From contig JALQYK010000108.1 of the NCBI GenBank assembly GCA_023254115.1, positions 1 to 33,547 on the forward strand: a stretch of DNA of 33,547 nucleotides, read 5' to 3'. Positions 1 through 7,674 of this stretch are shown here, piece after piece. Numbering within the stretch: the stretch's first letter is position 1; the number at the start of each line of letters is the position of its first letter. The notes below the pieces were generated by a model. That model ran no database searches. It worked only from the letters and a program-made list of their open reading frames with translations, and had not been told where the DNA came from. The stretch is from Polynucleobacter sp. (GTDB lineage: Bacteria; Pseudomonadota; Gammaproteobacteria; Burkholderiales; Burkholderiaceae). A program made the translations under genes and the position numbers.

Positions 1-283
1 GTGTTGATAAAAGTGCTCTTGTATATCTAGCATCAGGCCCCGGATCCACCAATAAAAAACTCGATTCATCAACTATTGCTAAAGAGCGCACCCCAATCTC
101 TTGCCCCAATTTTTGTAAATAGCCCCTTGTTTCTTGAAGAACATAGACTCTGCGCTCGCCAGAATTATTTGGGTGTTGATATTGTCCAACACGTTCTACA
201 TGAAAGTTGGCAGATTCATTTGCTGTTGCATATGTAAGAGACGTGCTGATGCTTAGTATTAAAAATAGCAAAAATGCATACAT
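1..283 (-). CDS. Partial secreted metallo-beta-lactamase-fold protein (N-terminal part only)
   Basis: The minus strand is open from an ATG at 283 to the window edge, giving about 94 residues: a hydrophobic signal-like segment (MYAFLLFLILSISTSLTYA), then a section reading SLAIVDESSFLLVDPGPDARYTRALLST. A hydrophobic strand followed by DPGPD/RY and a helix is how the first beta strands of secreted metallo-beta-lactamase-fold proteins look, including those linked to quinoprotein dehydrogenases. The metal-binding motifs would lie beyond the edge, so the family is inferred. The start is uncertain. ATG 361 is in frame and adds a basic stretch (KVTFKK) that would suit a signal peptide, whereas the ATG at 283 gives a signal with no positive charge. 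It lies downstream of the histidine kinase in the same direction and may be cotranscribed with it. Confidence 0.5.
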   Translation of the reverse strand, partial: MYAFLLFLILSISTSLTYATANESANFHVERVGQYQHPNNSGERRVYVLQETRGYLQKLGQEIGVRSLAIVDESSFLLVDPGPDARYTRALLST

Positions 284-289
284 GAACAG

Positions 290-314
290 CTTCTTAAAAG
301 TTACTTTTAAGAAG
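290..314. repeat. Perfect 11-bp inverted repeat between kinase and partial MBL gene
   Basis: CTTCTTAAAAG, three bases, then CTTTTAAGAAG: a perfect AT-rich inverted repeat. In minus-strand RNA the hairpin would contain the only SD-like AAGAAG in front of ATG 283. It could hide that ribosome site, act as a weak terminator, or be coding if ATG 361 is the true start. Confidence 0.45.
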
Positions 315-383
315 CTGCAAATCTTTAGAAAGCTAAATAAATCACACCAAATTGCAAACATCATTTATCTTCGCACAATTTGG

Positions 384-1760
384 TTAATTGGCGTTAGTAA
401 GCGGAATTTTTGCAGACAAGCTAAAACCACCATGTTCAACTTGTGGCGTTATGGTTAACTCGCCACCAATTGACCATAGACGCTCTTGTAAACCAGCTAG
501 ACCATTGCCACGCTGTTGCGTGCTTTGGCTCCAGTCGGGTATGCCTACACCATTATCGGTAACAGACCAGTAAATGTATGCAGTATCAACATGTATATCA
601 ATAGTTACATCGTTGGCATTGGCGTGTTTGGCGATGTTGGTGAGTGCCTCTTGTGTGATTCTAAAAACTGTTAAAGCAATGTTTTGCGAAAAATTAATAT
701 CACCTAACTCAATTGAATAATTGAATTGGCAATGTTTACCAGTTGTTGATTGCCAACCATTGATTAAATTGAGTAGTAAATTTCTTAAAGAACTGTTATC
801 AATATTTAACAAATGTTCTTGAGGTCTAAGCTCTTTTAATATTTTTTTTAATTCTTGATCAATGTCTTTTGTAGCTAAAGCGATGTCATTGATAGCTTGG
901 TTACCATTCTCAGTATTGGTGTCGCTTAGCGTTTTTTGTAGGTAACTCGTGTTGTAACGAATAACAGCAATTTTTTGACCTAATTCGTCATGTAGGTCTC
1001 GAGAGATTCTTGCCCTCTCATCTTCTTGAGAGCTGATTAACTTGGCACTCAGCATTTGCCTAGAGTTCTCGAGATCTATGAGTGATTGAGATAGCTCATT
1101 AATTGCATCATTGACAGCTTTTACTTCAGAAATATCGGATTCTTTTAAAACGCCATCATACTTATTGTGAGCCAAGTCCTGTAATTGGTTCAAAGCTGCT
1201 CTTAGTGGATTTAGGGCGCGCTGCAAAGTCAACTTAACGCCTATATAAAGTGCAGCCGTTAAAGTAATCAACATTAAAAATGAGCCAAATAATGCAGTGG
1301 CAGCTTCGTTTTGCTCGCTGGCTGTATCTGGGCTGATGTATACAGTAATAGTTCTATCTGGGCCTTTAATGACCCATGATGCGGAAACTAGTTCATCTGT
1401 TGGGGCCTCATGAAAAACTCCAATCAATCGACCTAGCAAATTACCTGCAATAGTGATGTATTTATCAGGATTGCTTTGAGCAATAATTTGTCCTTTAGCA
1501 TCTTTAAAAGTAATCTTGATGTGCCTAAATTCATCTGATTGACTAAGAGTAATTAACTGATTGAGTTGAGGCGTAAAGTCATTGAGTCCAGCTTGTTTTA
1601 AGTGGTCTAATTCTTGAGAGAGTAGTAGTAACTGCTCTGTACCTTTTCTCTCTCGCTGAATGCTAATTATTGCTTGCACTAGTGCAATGAATAAAAAAAT
1701 ACTCAACAAGGAAAGGGCTAAACCAGCTAAGCGTTTTCTGATGTATTGGTTTAGCCTCAT
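384..1760 (-). CDS. Membrane sensor histidine kinase, NarL/UhpB (HisKA_3) type
   Basis: This 458-residue protein has a transmembrane helix at about 12-33, a periplasmic sensor region of about 125 residues, a second helix at about 158-177, a HAMP-like linker, a HisKA_3 dimerisation domain with phospho-acceptor His257 in ISRDLHDELGQK, and a HATPase_c domain with N and G boxes (TDNGVGIP, GNGLAGLQERL). It should autophosphorylate and pass phosphate to the response regulator encoded 6 bp upstream. The pair faces away from the TonB receptor and quinoprotein genes. Kinases of this class control PQQ alcohol dehydrogenases in pseudomonads (the ExaDE and PedS2/PedR2 type), so a role in alcohol or metal sensing is reasonable but inferred. 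The periplasmic domain shows no motif I recognise. Confidence 0.88.
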   Translation of the reverse strand: MRLNQYIRKRLAGLALSLLSIFLFIALVQAIISIQRERKGTEQLLLLSQELDHLKQAGLNDFTPQLNQLITLSQSDEFRHIKITFKDAKGQIIAQSNPDKYITIAGNLLGRLIGVFHEAPTDELVSASWVIKGPDRTITVYISPDTASEQNEAATALFGSFLMLITLTAALYIGVKLTLQRALNPLRAALNQLQDLAHNKYDGVLKESDISEVKAVNDAINELSQSLIDLENSRQMLSAKLISSQEDERARISRDLHDELGQKIAVIRYNTSYLQKTLSDTNTENGNQAINDIALATKDIDQELKKILKELRPQEHLLNIDNSSLRNLLLNLINGWQSTTGKHCQFNYSIELGDINFSQNIALTVFRITQEALTNIAKHANANDVTIDIHVDTAYIYWSVTDNGVGIPDWSQSTQQRGNGLAGLQERLWSIGGELTITPQVEHGGFSLSAKIPLTNAN

Positions 1761-1766
1761 GATGAA

Positions 1767-2393
1767 TTAATTACTCTTTAGTAACTTGTTTTGTATAGCG
1801 TACTGAGTAAGTTGTGCGCCATTCTCAATATTTAACTTTTTGTAAATTTGAGTTTGGTAGTTGTACACAGTTTTGGGGCTTAAATGAAACTGGGCTGCAA
1901 TATCTTTGGCGCTCACACCTTCAGCTAACTTTAGAAGAATGCCGAATTCTCGCGCACTCAATTGCTCATGTGGGGCGCCATCATTTGCTGCAAGTAAACC
2001 CTGTAAATCTTTGCTGATGACAACTTCATCATTCATGACATAGCTGATGGCATTGATTAGTTCATCAGGCTCGCTACTTTTACTCAAAAAACCATTGGCA
2101 CCAAAATCTAAGGCTTGTTGAATCAAGGTTGCGTTGTCGTGCATAGACAACATAATGATTTTTGTATTAATTTTTTTTGCGCGGAGGCGTTTGAGAGTCT
2201 CTAGTCCGCCTACGCCAGGCATTGAGATATCCATAATCAAAACATCAGCCACGTGACCCTGAAACCAGTTATAGGTATCCTCGCCATTATCAAACTCGGC
2301 AATTACCTCAATGTCGCTTTCTAGGGACAGTAAGCGCTTGTATCCAGAGCGAACCACGGGGTGATCATCAGTAATTACCACTAGCAAGGACAT
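1767..2393 (-). CDS. NarL/FixJ-family response regulator
   Basis: The protein has a receiver domain (acidic pair Asp9-Asp10, phospho-acceptor Asp55 in VLIMDISMPG) and a C-terminal LuxR-type helix-turn-helix (LSAREFGILLKLAEGVSAKDIAAQFHLS region). I chose ATG 2393 over the in-frame TTG at 2429. AGGAAA lies about 10 nt upstream of 2393, and the receiver fold starts immediately after it. The length, 208 residues, is normal for the family. It is the partner of the downstream histidine kinase and is divergent from the TonB receptor across 81 bp. Candidate targets are the palindromes before the small barrel gene, the SoxYZ-like gene and the PQQ dehydrogenase; this link is inferred from position. Confidence 0.88.
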   Translation of the reverse strand: MSLLVVITDDHPVVRSGYKRLLSLESDIEVIAEFDNGEDTYNWFQGHVADVLIMDISMPGVGGLETLKRLRAKKINTKIIMLSMHDNATLIQQALDFGANGFLSKSSEPDELINAISYVMNDEVVISKDLQGLLAANDGAPHEQLSAREFGILLKLAEGVSAKDIAAQFHLSPKTVYNYQTQIYKKLNIENGAQLTQYAIQNKLLKSN

Positions 2394-2474
2394 TTTGGGA
2401 ACTTTTCCTATTTCTTTGTATTTACTCAAGAATTATCGTTCAAGCTTATTAAATTTGTCACATTTAGAAGAATC

Positions 2475-4835
2475 ATGCAAACCCTAAAAAGAAATAAAAA
2501 AATAGCTTATTTATTAACTCCAATTGCATTGGCTAGCGCTCAACTCATCATGACCACAGCTCATGCGGATGATGTGGTTGGCACATTACCAACTGTTGAG
2601 GTGGTTGGCGTATCGCCCGTGGCAAGTTTCAATATTCCTTTGAATCAATATCCAGGCAATATTCAGGTTTTAAGAGAAAACGATATTGAGTCACAAAAAT
2701 CTAGCTCATTCTCAGAATTGCTAGGCAGAAGCGCCACTAGCGTTACATTGAATGAAATCCAAGGCAATCCATTTCAGTTAGACCTTAACTACCGTGGTCA
2801 GCGTTTGTCATCAGTGCTTGGATCTGCACAAGGTATTTCTGCTTATTTAGATGGTGTGCGCATTAATGAAGCCTTTGGTGATGTAATTAGTTGGGATATG
2901 TTGCCAGAGTCAGCTATTTCAACAATCACGATGATTCCTGGTTCAAACCCAATGTACGGTATGAACACCTTATCTGGTGCTCTAGTGATGACCACAAAAA
3001 ATGGTCTAACGCACGAAGGTAACGAAGTTGAATTAACAGCAGGTAGCTTTGGTAGACAAAGAGCTGACGTGGGCGTAGGTAGAAATCTAGGTAATGGTTA
3101 CCATGCCTATGCGGCAGCAACCACTTTCAAAGAAGATGGTTGGAGAGAAAAGTCAGATAGTAAGTTAACCAATGCATTTATTAAGTTTGGTCGCGACACA
3201 GAAAAAACAAGCTGGAACGTTTCAGTAATGGGTGGCACCAGTGACCTAAAGGGTAACGGTTTAGCGCCGCACGATATGTACACAACTAACTATCGTCAGG
3301 GCTACACTTTCTACGACATTACAGAAAACAAGTCACAACAAGTTAGCTTTTCAGGTACGCACAAACTAAGTAATGAAGAAAAACTAAGCCTCACAACTTG
3401 GTACCGTCATGCAAAACGTCAAGGCAATAACGGTGATGTGAATGAAGGCTATCGTGAGTATTTAGATTGCACTGAGAATTTGAATTTCTATGATTCAACA
3501 TGTGTAACTAAATTTGGCGGCACTGCTGCGAGTGGGGGCATTCCTGGGGTGGCAGGCATCCAGCCAGAAAATGCACTAATTAACAAAAATACCAGCAAAC
3601 AAGAGACCTATGGCATTACATTTCAATGGGATAAGCAGTTTGGCGCTCATAAGCTTTTATCTGGGGTGACTTTGCAGCAGTCTAAAACTCGTTATCAACA
3701 GTGGGCGGCAGATGCTCAGTTTGATAATTCTAGAGTTGCAATACTTGAAGGAGCTTTTCAAAATCAGGCGGATCACAAGGGTCAAAATAACCAGTACGCC
3801 TTATTTATTGGTGATGTATTTACGCTAGCATCAGGCACACTATTAATGGGTGCGTTACGTTATGACTATGCTCGTGTAAAAAATGATTTAGTTAGTTGGG
3901 ATGAGGGTGGTGATGATCATGCAACAAAAGAATCATTTACCTATAGGAAATTAAATCCTTCTTTTGGTTTTTCGCAAGCGCTAAATAAACAAGCAGCTTT
4001 ATTTGGTAACTGGTCACAAGGTATGCGTGTGCCAACAGCATTTGAGTTAGGCTGTTCCAATCCTGATTACCCATGCCGTGTACCAACAGGGTTGCAAGAC
4101 GATCCATACTTGAAGCCAATTATTTCTCAAACGGCAGAGATTGGTTTGAGGTTATTTCCAACAGACAAAACCAGAGTGACAGTTGCGGCATTTGGCAACA
4201 TTAATAAAGATGATGTGACATTTGTTCGTGCGCCGAATAATACCGTGGGAAATCAAGGTATCTTCCAAAATATTGGCAAAACACAACGTGATGGTATTGA
4301 ATTGACAGCCCGCCATCGCGAATCTCGTTGGGAAACGGGAGCTTCTTATACGTATCTCAGAGCGAGATATAAATCTCATTTAGAGTTACCTTCGCTTGAA
4401 GGCAATATTAATGTTACGCCAGGCAGTCGTATTGCTGGTTTACCCGAGCATTTTTTTAAGTTTGCAGCTATGTACCGTGTTACCTCTCAAATTCGTATTG
4501 GTGGCGATATCCAGTTATACGGTAGTCAAGTTGTTGCTGGTAATGAAACTAAAAATACAACAGCAGACAATAATCAGGCTGTTGGCAAAAACAAGCTAGC
4601 GGGCTATTCAATCTTGAATCTGAATGCTAATTATGAGTATGTCAAAGGCTTAAATTTCTTTGCCCGTGTTAATAATGTATTTGATAAAAAATATGCCTCA
4701 TATGCAAGCCTGGGTTACAACATGGTTGACAATGGGCAAATTGCAACAGACGCTGACCAAGTTAGAGGGTCAGTTTTCTACGCTCCGGGTGCACCACGTG
4801 CAGTATTCGGCGGCGTAAGATTCGAATGGAAGTAA
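2475..4835 (+). CDS. TonB-dependent outer-membrane receptor of the quinoprotein cluster
   Basis: The 786-residue protein has a signal peptide ending near AHA, a TonB-box-like TVEVVG segment, a plug domain (about 55-170, with the typical DGVRINEAFGD and IPGSNPMYGMNTLSGAL segments) and a beta-barrel ending in an aromatic-rich strand (VFGGVRFEWK). It should import a substrate across the outer membrane using TonB energy. Its neighbours are a two-component system and a set of PQQ dehydrogenase genes, so PQQ, a lanthanide chelate or a related cofactor is more likely than a siderophore. E. coli PqqU/YncD and the methylotroph LanA/LutH receptors are the known parallels. The substrate cannot be read from the sequence. 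It ends at a hairpin terminator. Confidence 0.85.
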   Translation: MQTLKRNKKIAYLLTPIALASAQLIMTTAHADDVVGTLPTVEVVGVSPVASFNIPLNQYPGNIQVLRENDIESQKSSSFSELLGRSATSVTLNEIQGNPFQLDLNYRGQRLSSVLGSAQGISAYLDGVRINEAFGDVISWDMLPESAISTITMIPGSNPMYGMNTLSGALVMTTKNGLTHEGNEVELTAGSFGRQRADVGVGRNLGNGYHAYAAATTFKEDGWREKSDSKLTNAFIKFGRDTEKTSWNVSVMGGTSDLKGNGLAPHDMYTTNYRQGYTFYDITENKSQQVSFSGTHKLSNEEKLSLTTWYRHAKRQGNNGDVNEGYREYLDCTENLNFYDSTCVTKFGGTAASGGIPGVAGIQPENALINKNTSKQETYGITFQWDKQFGAHKLLSGVTLQQSKTRYQQWAADAQFDNSRVAILEGAFQNQADHKGQNNQYALFIGDVFTLASGTLLMGALRYDYARVKNDLVSWDEGGDDHATKESFTYRKLNPSFGFSQALNKQAALFGNWSQGMRVPTAFELGCSNPDYPCRVPTGLQDDPYLKPIISQTAEIGLRLFPTDKTRVTVAAFGNINKDDVTFVRAPNNTVGNQGIFQNIGKTQRDGIELTARHRESRWETGASYTYLRARYKSHLELPSLEGNINVTPGSRIAGLPEHFFKFAAMYRVTSQIRIGGDIQLYGSQVVAGNETKNTTADNNQAVGKNKLAGYSILNLNANYEYVKGLNFFARVNNVFDKKYASYASLGYNMVDNGQIATDADQVRGSVFYAPGAPRAVFGGVRFEWK

Positions 4836-4873
4836 TAGTCACTTGATTCTTAGGTTCGTTAGTAATTGCTAGT

Positions 4874-4907
4874 ATTTAAAGGCTGCAATGCGGCCTTTAA
4901 ATCTTTT
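4874..4907 (+). terminator. Hairpin terminator after TonB receptor
   Basis: ATTTAAAGGC (4874-4883) pairs perfectly with GCCTTTAAAT (4893-4902) and is followed by CTTTTG. It lies 38 bp after the receptor stop. The T-tract is short, so termination may be partial. Confidence 0.7.
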
Positions 4908-4950
4908 GAAAAATTTATTTATCAATCTTCTGTTATAAAAAAGTTCATAA

Positions 4951-4967
4951 TTAGGAAAAATTCCTAA
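4951..4967. promoter_or_regulatory. Palindrome GGAAAAATTCC, candidate response-regulator operator (copy 1)
   Basis: TTAGGAAAAATTCCTAA is an inverted repeat with a 3-bp centre, lying just upstream of the GTG at 4979. The same GGAAAAATTCCT core recurs before the PQQ dehydrogenase at 7605-7616. Two-copy sharing within the module suggests a common regulator, most simply the neighbouring NarL-type protein. Confidence 0.45.
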
Positions 4968-4978
4968 ATTGAGTTTTT

Positions 4979-5521
4979 GTGAATAAACTATTTTTCTCTT
5001 TTTTTGCTGTTTTATTTCTTTGTGTTTCTGCCTTAGCCGAAACCTCTATGGAGATTGAGGTTGGACCGGGATATGGTTTAAATGGCAATCCTAATTCAAT
5101 GCGTTATGAGTTTCAGTTAGAGACGGATGTCTCTGAGGATTGGGAAGTCGATGTATTTCAGAGAGTGGCCAAACCTGTTGGTTACGCTAAGTGGGATCAA
5201 AAAACAGAATTTGGCATAAAGCGTTCTTGGGAGATGCCATTTTTTAGATTGGCATTTGGGCGTAATAGTGAACTAGATAAGTCATATAACTATTACAACT
5301 TAATGCCTGGAGTTGCTTTTAAGTTATCTCCTGATTGGACCATGAAGTTAGCCTATCGCTATATCCATAGTGTACCTAACGAATCAGAAACTACTATTTC
5401 AAGAACCTATAGAACTGCATTTGAATACCGCCTAGACAAAAAGAACAAGCTAAAGTTCAAATGGGATCACGAACGTCGTGAGATGAACGAATTTGCATTT
5501 GGCTGGGCTTACTCTTTTTAA
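4979..5521 (+). CDS. Small outer-membrane beta-barrel-like protein, function unknown
   Basis: The 180-residue product starts at GTG with a signal peptide (cleavage near ALA-ET) and is then dominated by alternating amphipathic strands rich in aromatic and charged residues. It ends in Phe (FAFGWAYSF), as expected for an outer-membrane barrel recognised by BAM. Its size fits an 8- to 12-strand barrel, with a loose resemblance to KdgM-like oligomer porins. I do not recognise a specific family. It lies between the TonB receptor and the SoxYZ-like carrier, with the GGAAAAATTCC palindrome directly in front, and may therefore be co-regulated with the PQQ dehydrogenase. No clear Shine-Dalgarno sequence precedes the GTG. 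Confidence 0.7.
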   Translation: MNKLFFSFFAVLFLCVSALAETSMEIEVGPGYGLNGNPNSMRYEFQLETDVSEDWEVDVFQRVAKPVGYAKWDQKTEFGIKRSWEMPFFRLAFGRNSELDKSYNYYNLMPGVAFKLSPDWTMKLAYRYIHSVPNESETTISRTYRTAFEYRLDKKNKLKFKWDHERREMNEFAFGWAYSF

Positions 5522-5567
5522 TTTATTACTTCTCTCGTCCCTAACAAATTGATTTAAATTAGTTTTT

Positions 5568-5680
5568 AAGCACTTGCCTAATGAATACTTAATAAAAGTC
5601 GCTAACTAATTAAGTGCTAACTTAAAGATTGCTTGCCGCTAAGCAAGACAGTTAGCGTATTTCGCACTAATATAGTGCTA
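5568..5680. promoter_or_regulatory. Cluster of AAGTGCT/AGCACTT half-sites upstream of SoxYZ-like gene
   Basis: Four related half-sites occur in the 190-bp gap: AAGCACTT (5568-5575), AAGTGCTA (5612-5619), and a perfect inverted repeat GCACTA-ATA-TAGTGC (5664-5678). AAGCACTTAG occurs again at 7574-7583 before the PQQ dehydrogenase. The spacing suggests an operator array. A further hairpin (TTGCTT...AAGCAA) lies around 5628-5645. Confidence 0.45.
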
Positions 5681-5711
5681 ATAGTTCTGCGCTCAAGATA
5701 AGAGGTTTACT

Positions 5712-6518
5712 TTGATTAAGTTTGTTAAACATTTAATTGCAGTTTTGGTGATTACCTTAGGGACATCGCATGTTGCTACCGCTGCATCTGATTTAGCCAA
5801 GTTATCTGATGGCGATAAATATGAGTCTTTGGCTTGGCCGCAACTCAAAAAAGATTATTTAAAAGGCGGCAAGGTTGAGTTTGATAAACGCATCATAGTT
5901 ACTGGCCCTGATTTTGCTGAAGATGCCATGAACGTACCTGTGCAATTTGATGCCACCAAATTAGAAAAAGTCGGTGGTGGTATTGAGCAAATAGTTGTTT
6001 TAGTTGATCGCAATCCGATTAAAAAAGTATTGGTATTTGAGCCAAATAAAGTCAAAGCGATTTTGTCATTTCGATTTAAGTTAGAGCAATCTTCACCCGT
6101 TCGTGTTGCTGTACAAACAAAAGATAAAATATGGCATGTGGGGCACACATGGATAGAAGCGTCAGGTGGTGGCTGTACCGTTAACGGCGCCAGTCGTAAT
6201 GATGGCTCTTGGTCAAAAACATTAAATGAAGTGAGTACACGATATTTCATGAGTAAGAACGGTGACAACATTCGTTTGCGTACACGTGTGATGCATCCTA
6301 TGGATACGGGTTTGGTGGCGGGTGTGCCAGCATTCCATTTGGAAGATTTGGTGTTGTTGGACGGCCAAGATAAAACTTGGATGCGCCTACAAACATTTGA
6401 ACCTGTTTCAGAAAACCCTTTGTTCTCATTTGACTTGCCGAGCAATGCTCCTGTTGAGCGTTTACGTTTAGTCGGTAGAGATAACAACGGTAATAAGTTG
6501 AACTCAGCAGTTCGCTAA
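5712..6518 (+). CDS. Quinoprotein dehydrogenase-associated SoxYZ-like carrier protein
   Basis: The 268-residue secreted protein starts at TTG 5712 with AGAGG seven bases upstream. A signal peptide ends near VATAA. The N-terminal half is SoxY-like and carries a Cys in a Gly-rich turn (ASGGGCTVNG, around residue 156). The C-terminal half is SoxZ-like (MHPMDTG, ending in a beta sandwich). Fused SoxYZ-like carriers of this size are known next to PQQ dehydrogenases, together with a metallo-beta-lactamase-fold partner, as here. The role is thought to be a periplasmic relay, but the carried group is unknown. Unlike true SoxY the Cys is internal and not on a C-terminal GGCGG arm. Confidence 0.82.
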   Translation: MIKFVKHLIAVLVITLGTSHVATAASDLAKLSDGDKYESLAWPQLKKDYLKGGKVEFDKRIIVTGPDFAEDAMNVPVQFDATKLEKVGGGIEQIVVLVDRNPIKKVLVFEPNKVKAILSFRFKLEQSSPVRVAVQTKDKIWHVGHTWIEASGGGCTVNGASRNDGSWSKTLNEVSTRYFMSKNGDNIRLRTRVMHPMDTGLVAGVPAFHLEDLVLLDGQDKTWMRLQTFEPVSENPLFSFDLPSNAPVERLRLVGRDNNGNKLNSAVR

Positions 6519-6586
6519 TTAAAAAATGACGAATTTGACGCTGAGCTTCAAGGCTTATTACAAATACAAATATTGATTGGTTTTTG

Positions 6587-7558
6587 ATGCTACATAACAA
6601 GACATCTAAAAAAATAATTAAAACTGCAGTCGTAGTTTTTTCTTCATTCGTTTTTACACAGTTATCTTTTGCCACCAACCTAGATTACAAATTAGAAGCA
6701 AAACAAATAGCAAAAAATACCTATGTGTTTGAGGGTGCTAATGATGACTTTTCTAAATTCAATGGCTGCAACATCATTAATACGGGGTTCATTGTCACCA
6801 ATGATGGTGTTGTGGTTATCAATACAGGTGTATCAAAGTTGTATGGTGAACAACAGCGTCAAGCGATTGCAAAAGTAACCAATCAAAAAATTAAATTAGT
6901 TTTAAACCTTAACTTACACCCAGATTATTTCTTGGGTAATCAAGCTTATGCTGATGTACCTATTGCTGCATTGCCGGCATCTATTCAGGGTATGAAAGAA
7001 GAGGGTGCCTCGTATACGGATAACTTGTATCGCATTTGTGGTGATTGGATGACTGCAACTGAGTCAAAGCCTGCCACACAGGTTATTCAGCCAGGCCCGA
7101 TGAGTCTCTCTGATGCCAATCATCAGTTGGAGCTGATTCAATTCAATGGCCATACGGCTGCAGATCTTGTTTTATGGGATAAAACAACTGGGGTTGTATT
7201 TGCTGGCGGTCTTGTATTTGCTGATCGTGTACCAACAACCCCGCATGCCAATATTTCAGAATGGTTGAAGAGTTTAGAGACTGTCTCAAAATGGAACACA
7301 TCTAAGCAAATCAAGGCTCTAGTGCCTAGTCATGGCCCTTATAACAAGGGCTTAGAGGGTATTGAACAGACCAAAGAATACCTCACCTGGGTTGATCAAA
7401 GTTTTAAAAATGCTGCGCTGCAAGGAATGGATGTTAGTGAGGTATTACGGCTGCCAATCCCTTATAAATTCAGGGGTTTCGCAGCATTGAAGCCAGAGTA
7501 TCTACGCAACGTTACGCACCTGTACCCAAGCTACGAAAAACAAATATTCCAAAAATAA
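6587..7558 (+). CDS. Quinoprotein relay metallo-beta-lactamase-fold protein with altered metal site
   Basis: This 323-residue secreted protein starts at ATG 6587; TTG 6584 is also in frame. It matches the layout of the SoxH-related quinoprotein relay hydrolases: a VFEG start strand, the metal loop, GHTAADLVLWD (His189), AGGLVFADRVPTTPHAN, and VPSHGP (His249). The usual HxHxDH metal motif reads N109-L-H111-P-D113-Y114, so the first and last ligands are lost. The place normally held by the bridging Asp is Gly208. It may bind one metal or none and act as a scaffold, or use another chemistry. It follows the SoxYZ-like gene and precedes the PQQ dehydrogenase. Confidence 0.82.
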   Translation: MLHNKTSKKIIKTAVVVFSSFVFTQLSFATNLDYKLEAKQIAKNTYVFEGANDDFSKFNGCNIINTGFIVTNDGVVVINTGVSKLYGEQQRQAIAKVTNQKIKLVLNLNLHPDYFLGNQAYADVPIAALPASIQGMKEEGASYTDNLYRICGDWMTATESKPATQVIQPGPMSLSDANHQLELIQFNGHTAADLVLWDKTTGVVFAGGLVFADRVPTTPHANISEWLKSLETVSKWNTSKQIKALVPSHGPYNKGLEGIEQTKEYLTWVDQSFKNAALQGMDVSEVLRLPIPYKFRGFAALKPEYLRNVTHLYPSYEKQIFQK

Positions 7559-7603
7559 TCAAAAGACTAGGGAAAGCACTTAGTTTGTTCAACTAGTTAT
7601 TTT

Positions 7604-7617
7604 GGGAAAAATTCCTC
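7604..7617. promoter_or_regulatory. Palindrome GGAAAAATTCC, candidate response-regulator operator (copy 2)
   Basis: GGGAAAAATTCCTC shares the GGAAAAATTCCT core with the site at 4951-4967. It lies about 60 bp before the PQQ dehydrogenase start and 20 bp after an AAGCACTTAG half-site at 7574-7583. Confidence 0.45.
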
Positions 7618-7629
7618 ACAATTCTTTCG

Positions 7630-7648
7630 AGTCATGATTTTCATGACT
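7630..7648. repeat. Perfect inverted repeat AGTCATGA-TTT-TCATGACT in PQQ dehydrogenase leader
   Basis: Eight-base arms match perfectly around a TTT centre, ending 26 bp before the ATG. It may be an operator, or a 5' UTR hairpin that stabilises a highly expressed mRNA. Confidence 0.45.
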
Positions 7649-7674
7649 AGGATTTCTTTACTTAGGAGAGAAAA

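Noticed and set aside
207-458. 83-residue plus-strand frame at the left edge
   Set aside because: It runs antisense to the histidine kinase end and the partial MBL gene, with composition typical of random sequence.
5855-6487. 210-residue minus-strand open frame across the SoxYZ-like gene
   Set aside because: It is antisense to a clear secreted carrier, with no recognisable domain or RBS. Likely a shadow frame.
6298-6678. 126-residue minus-strand open frame spanning two plus-strand genes
   Set aside because: It overlaps two well-supported genes and has no family features.
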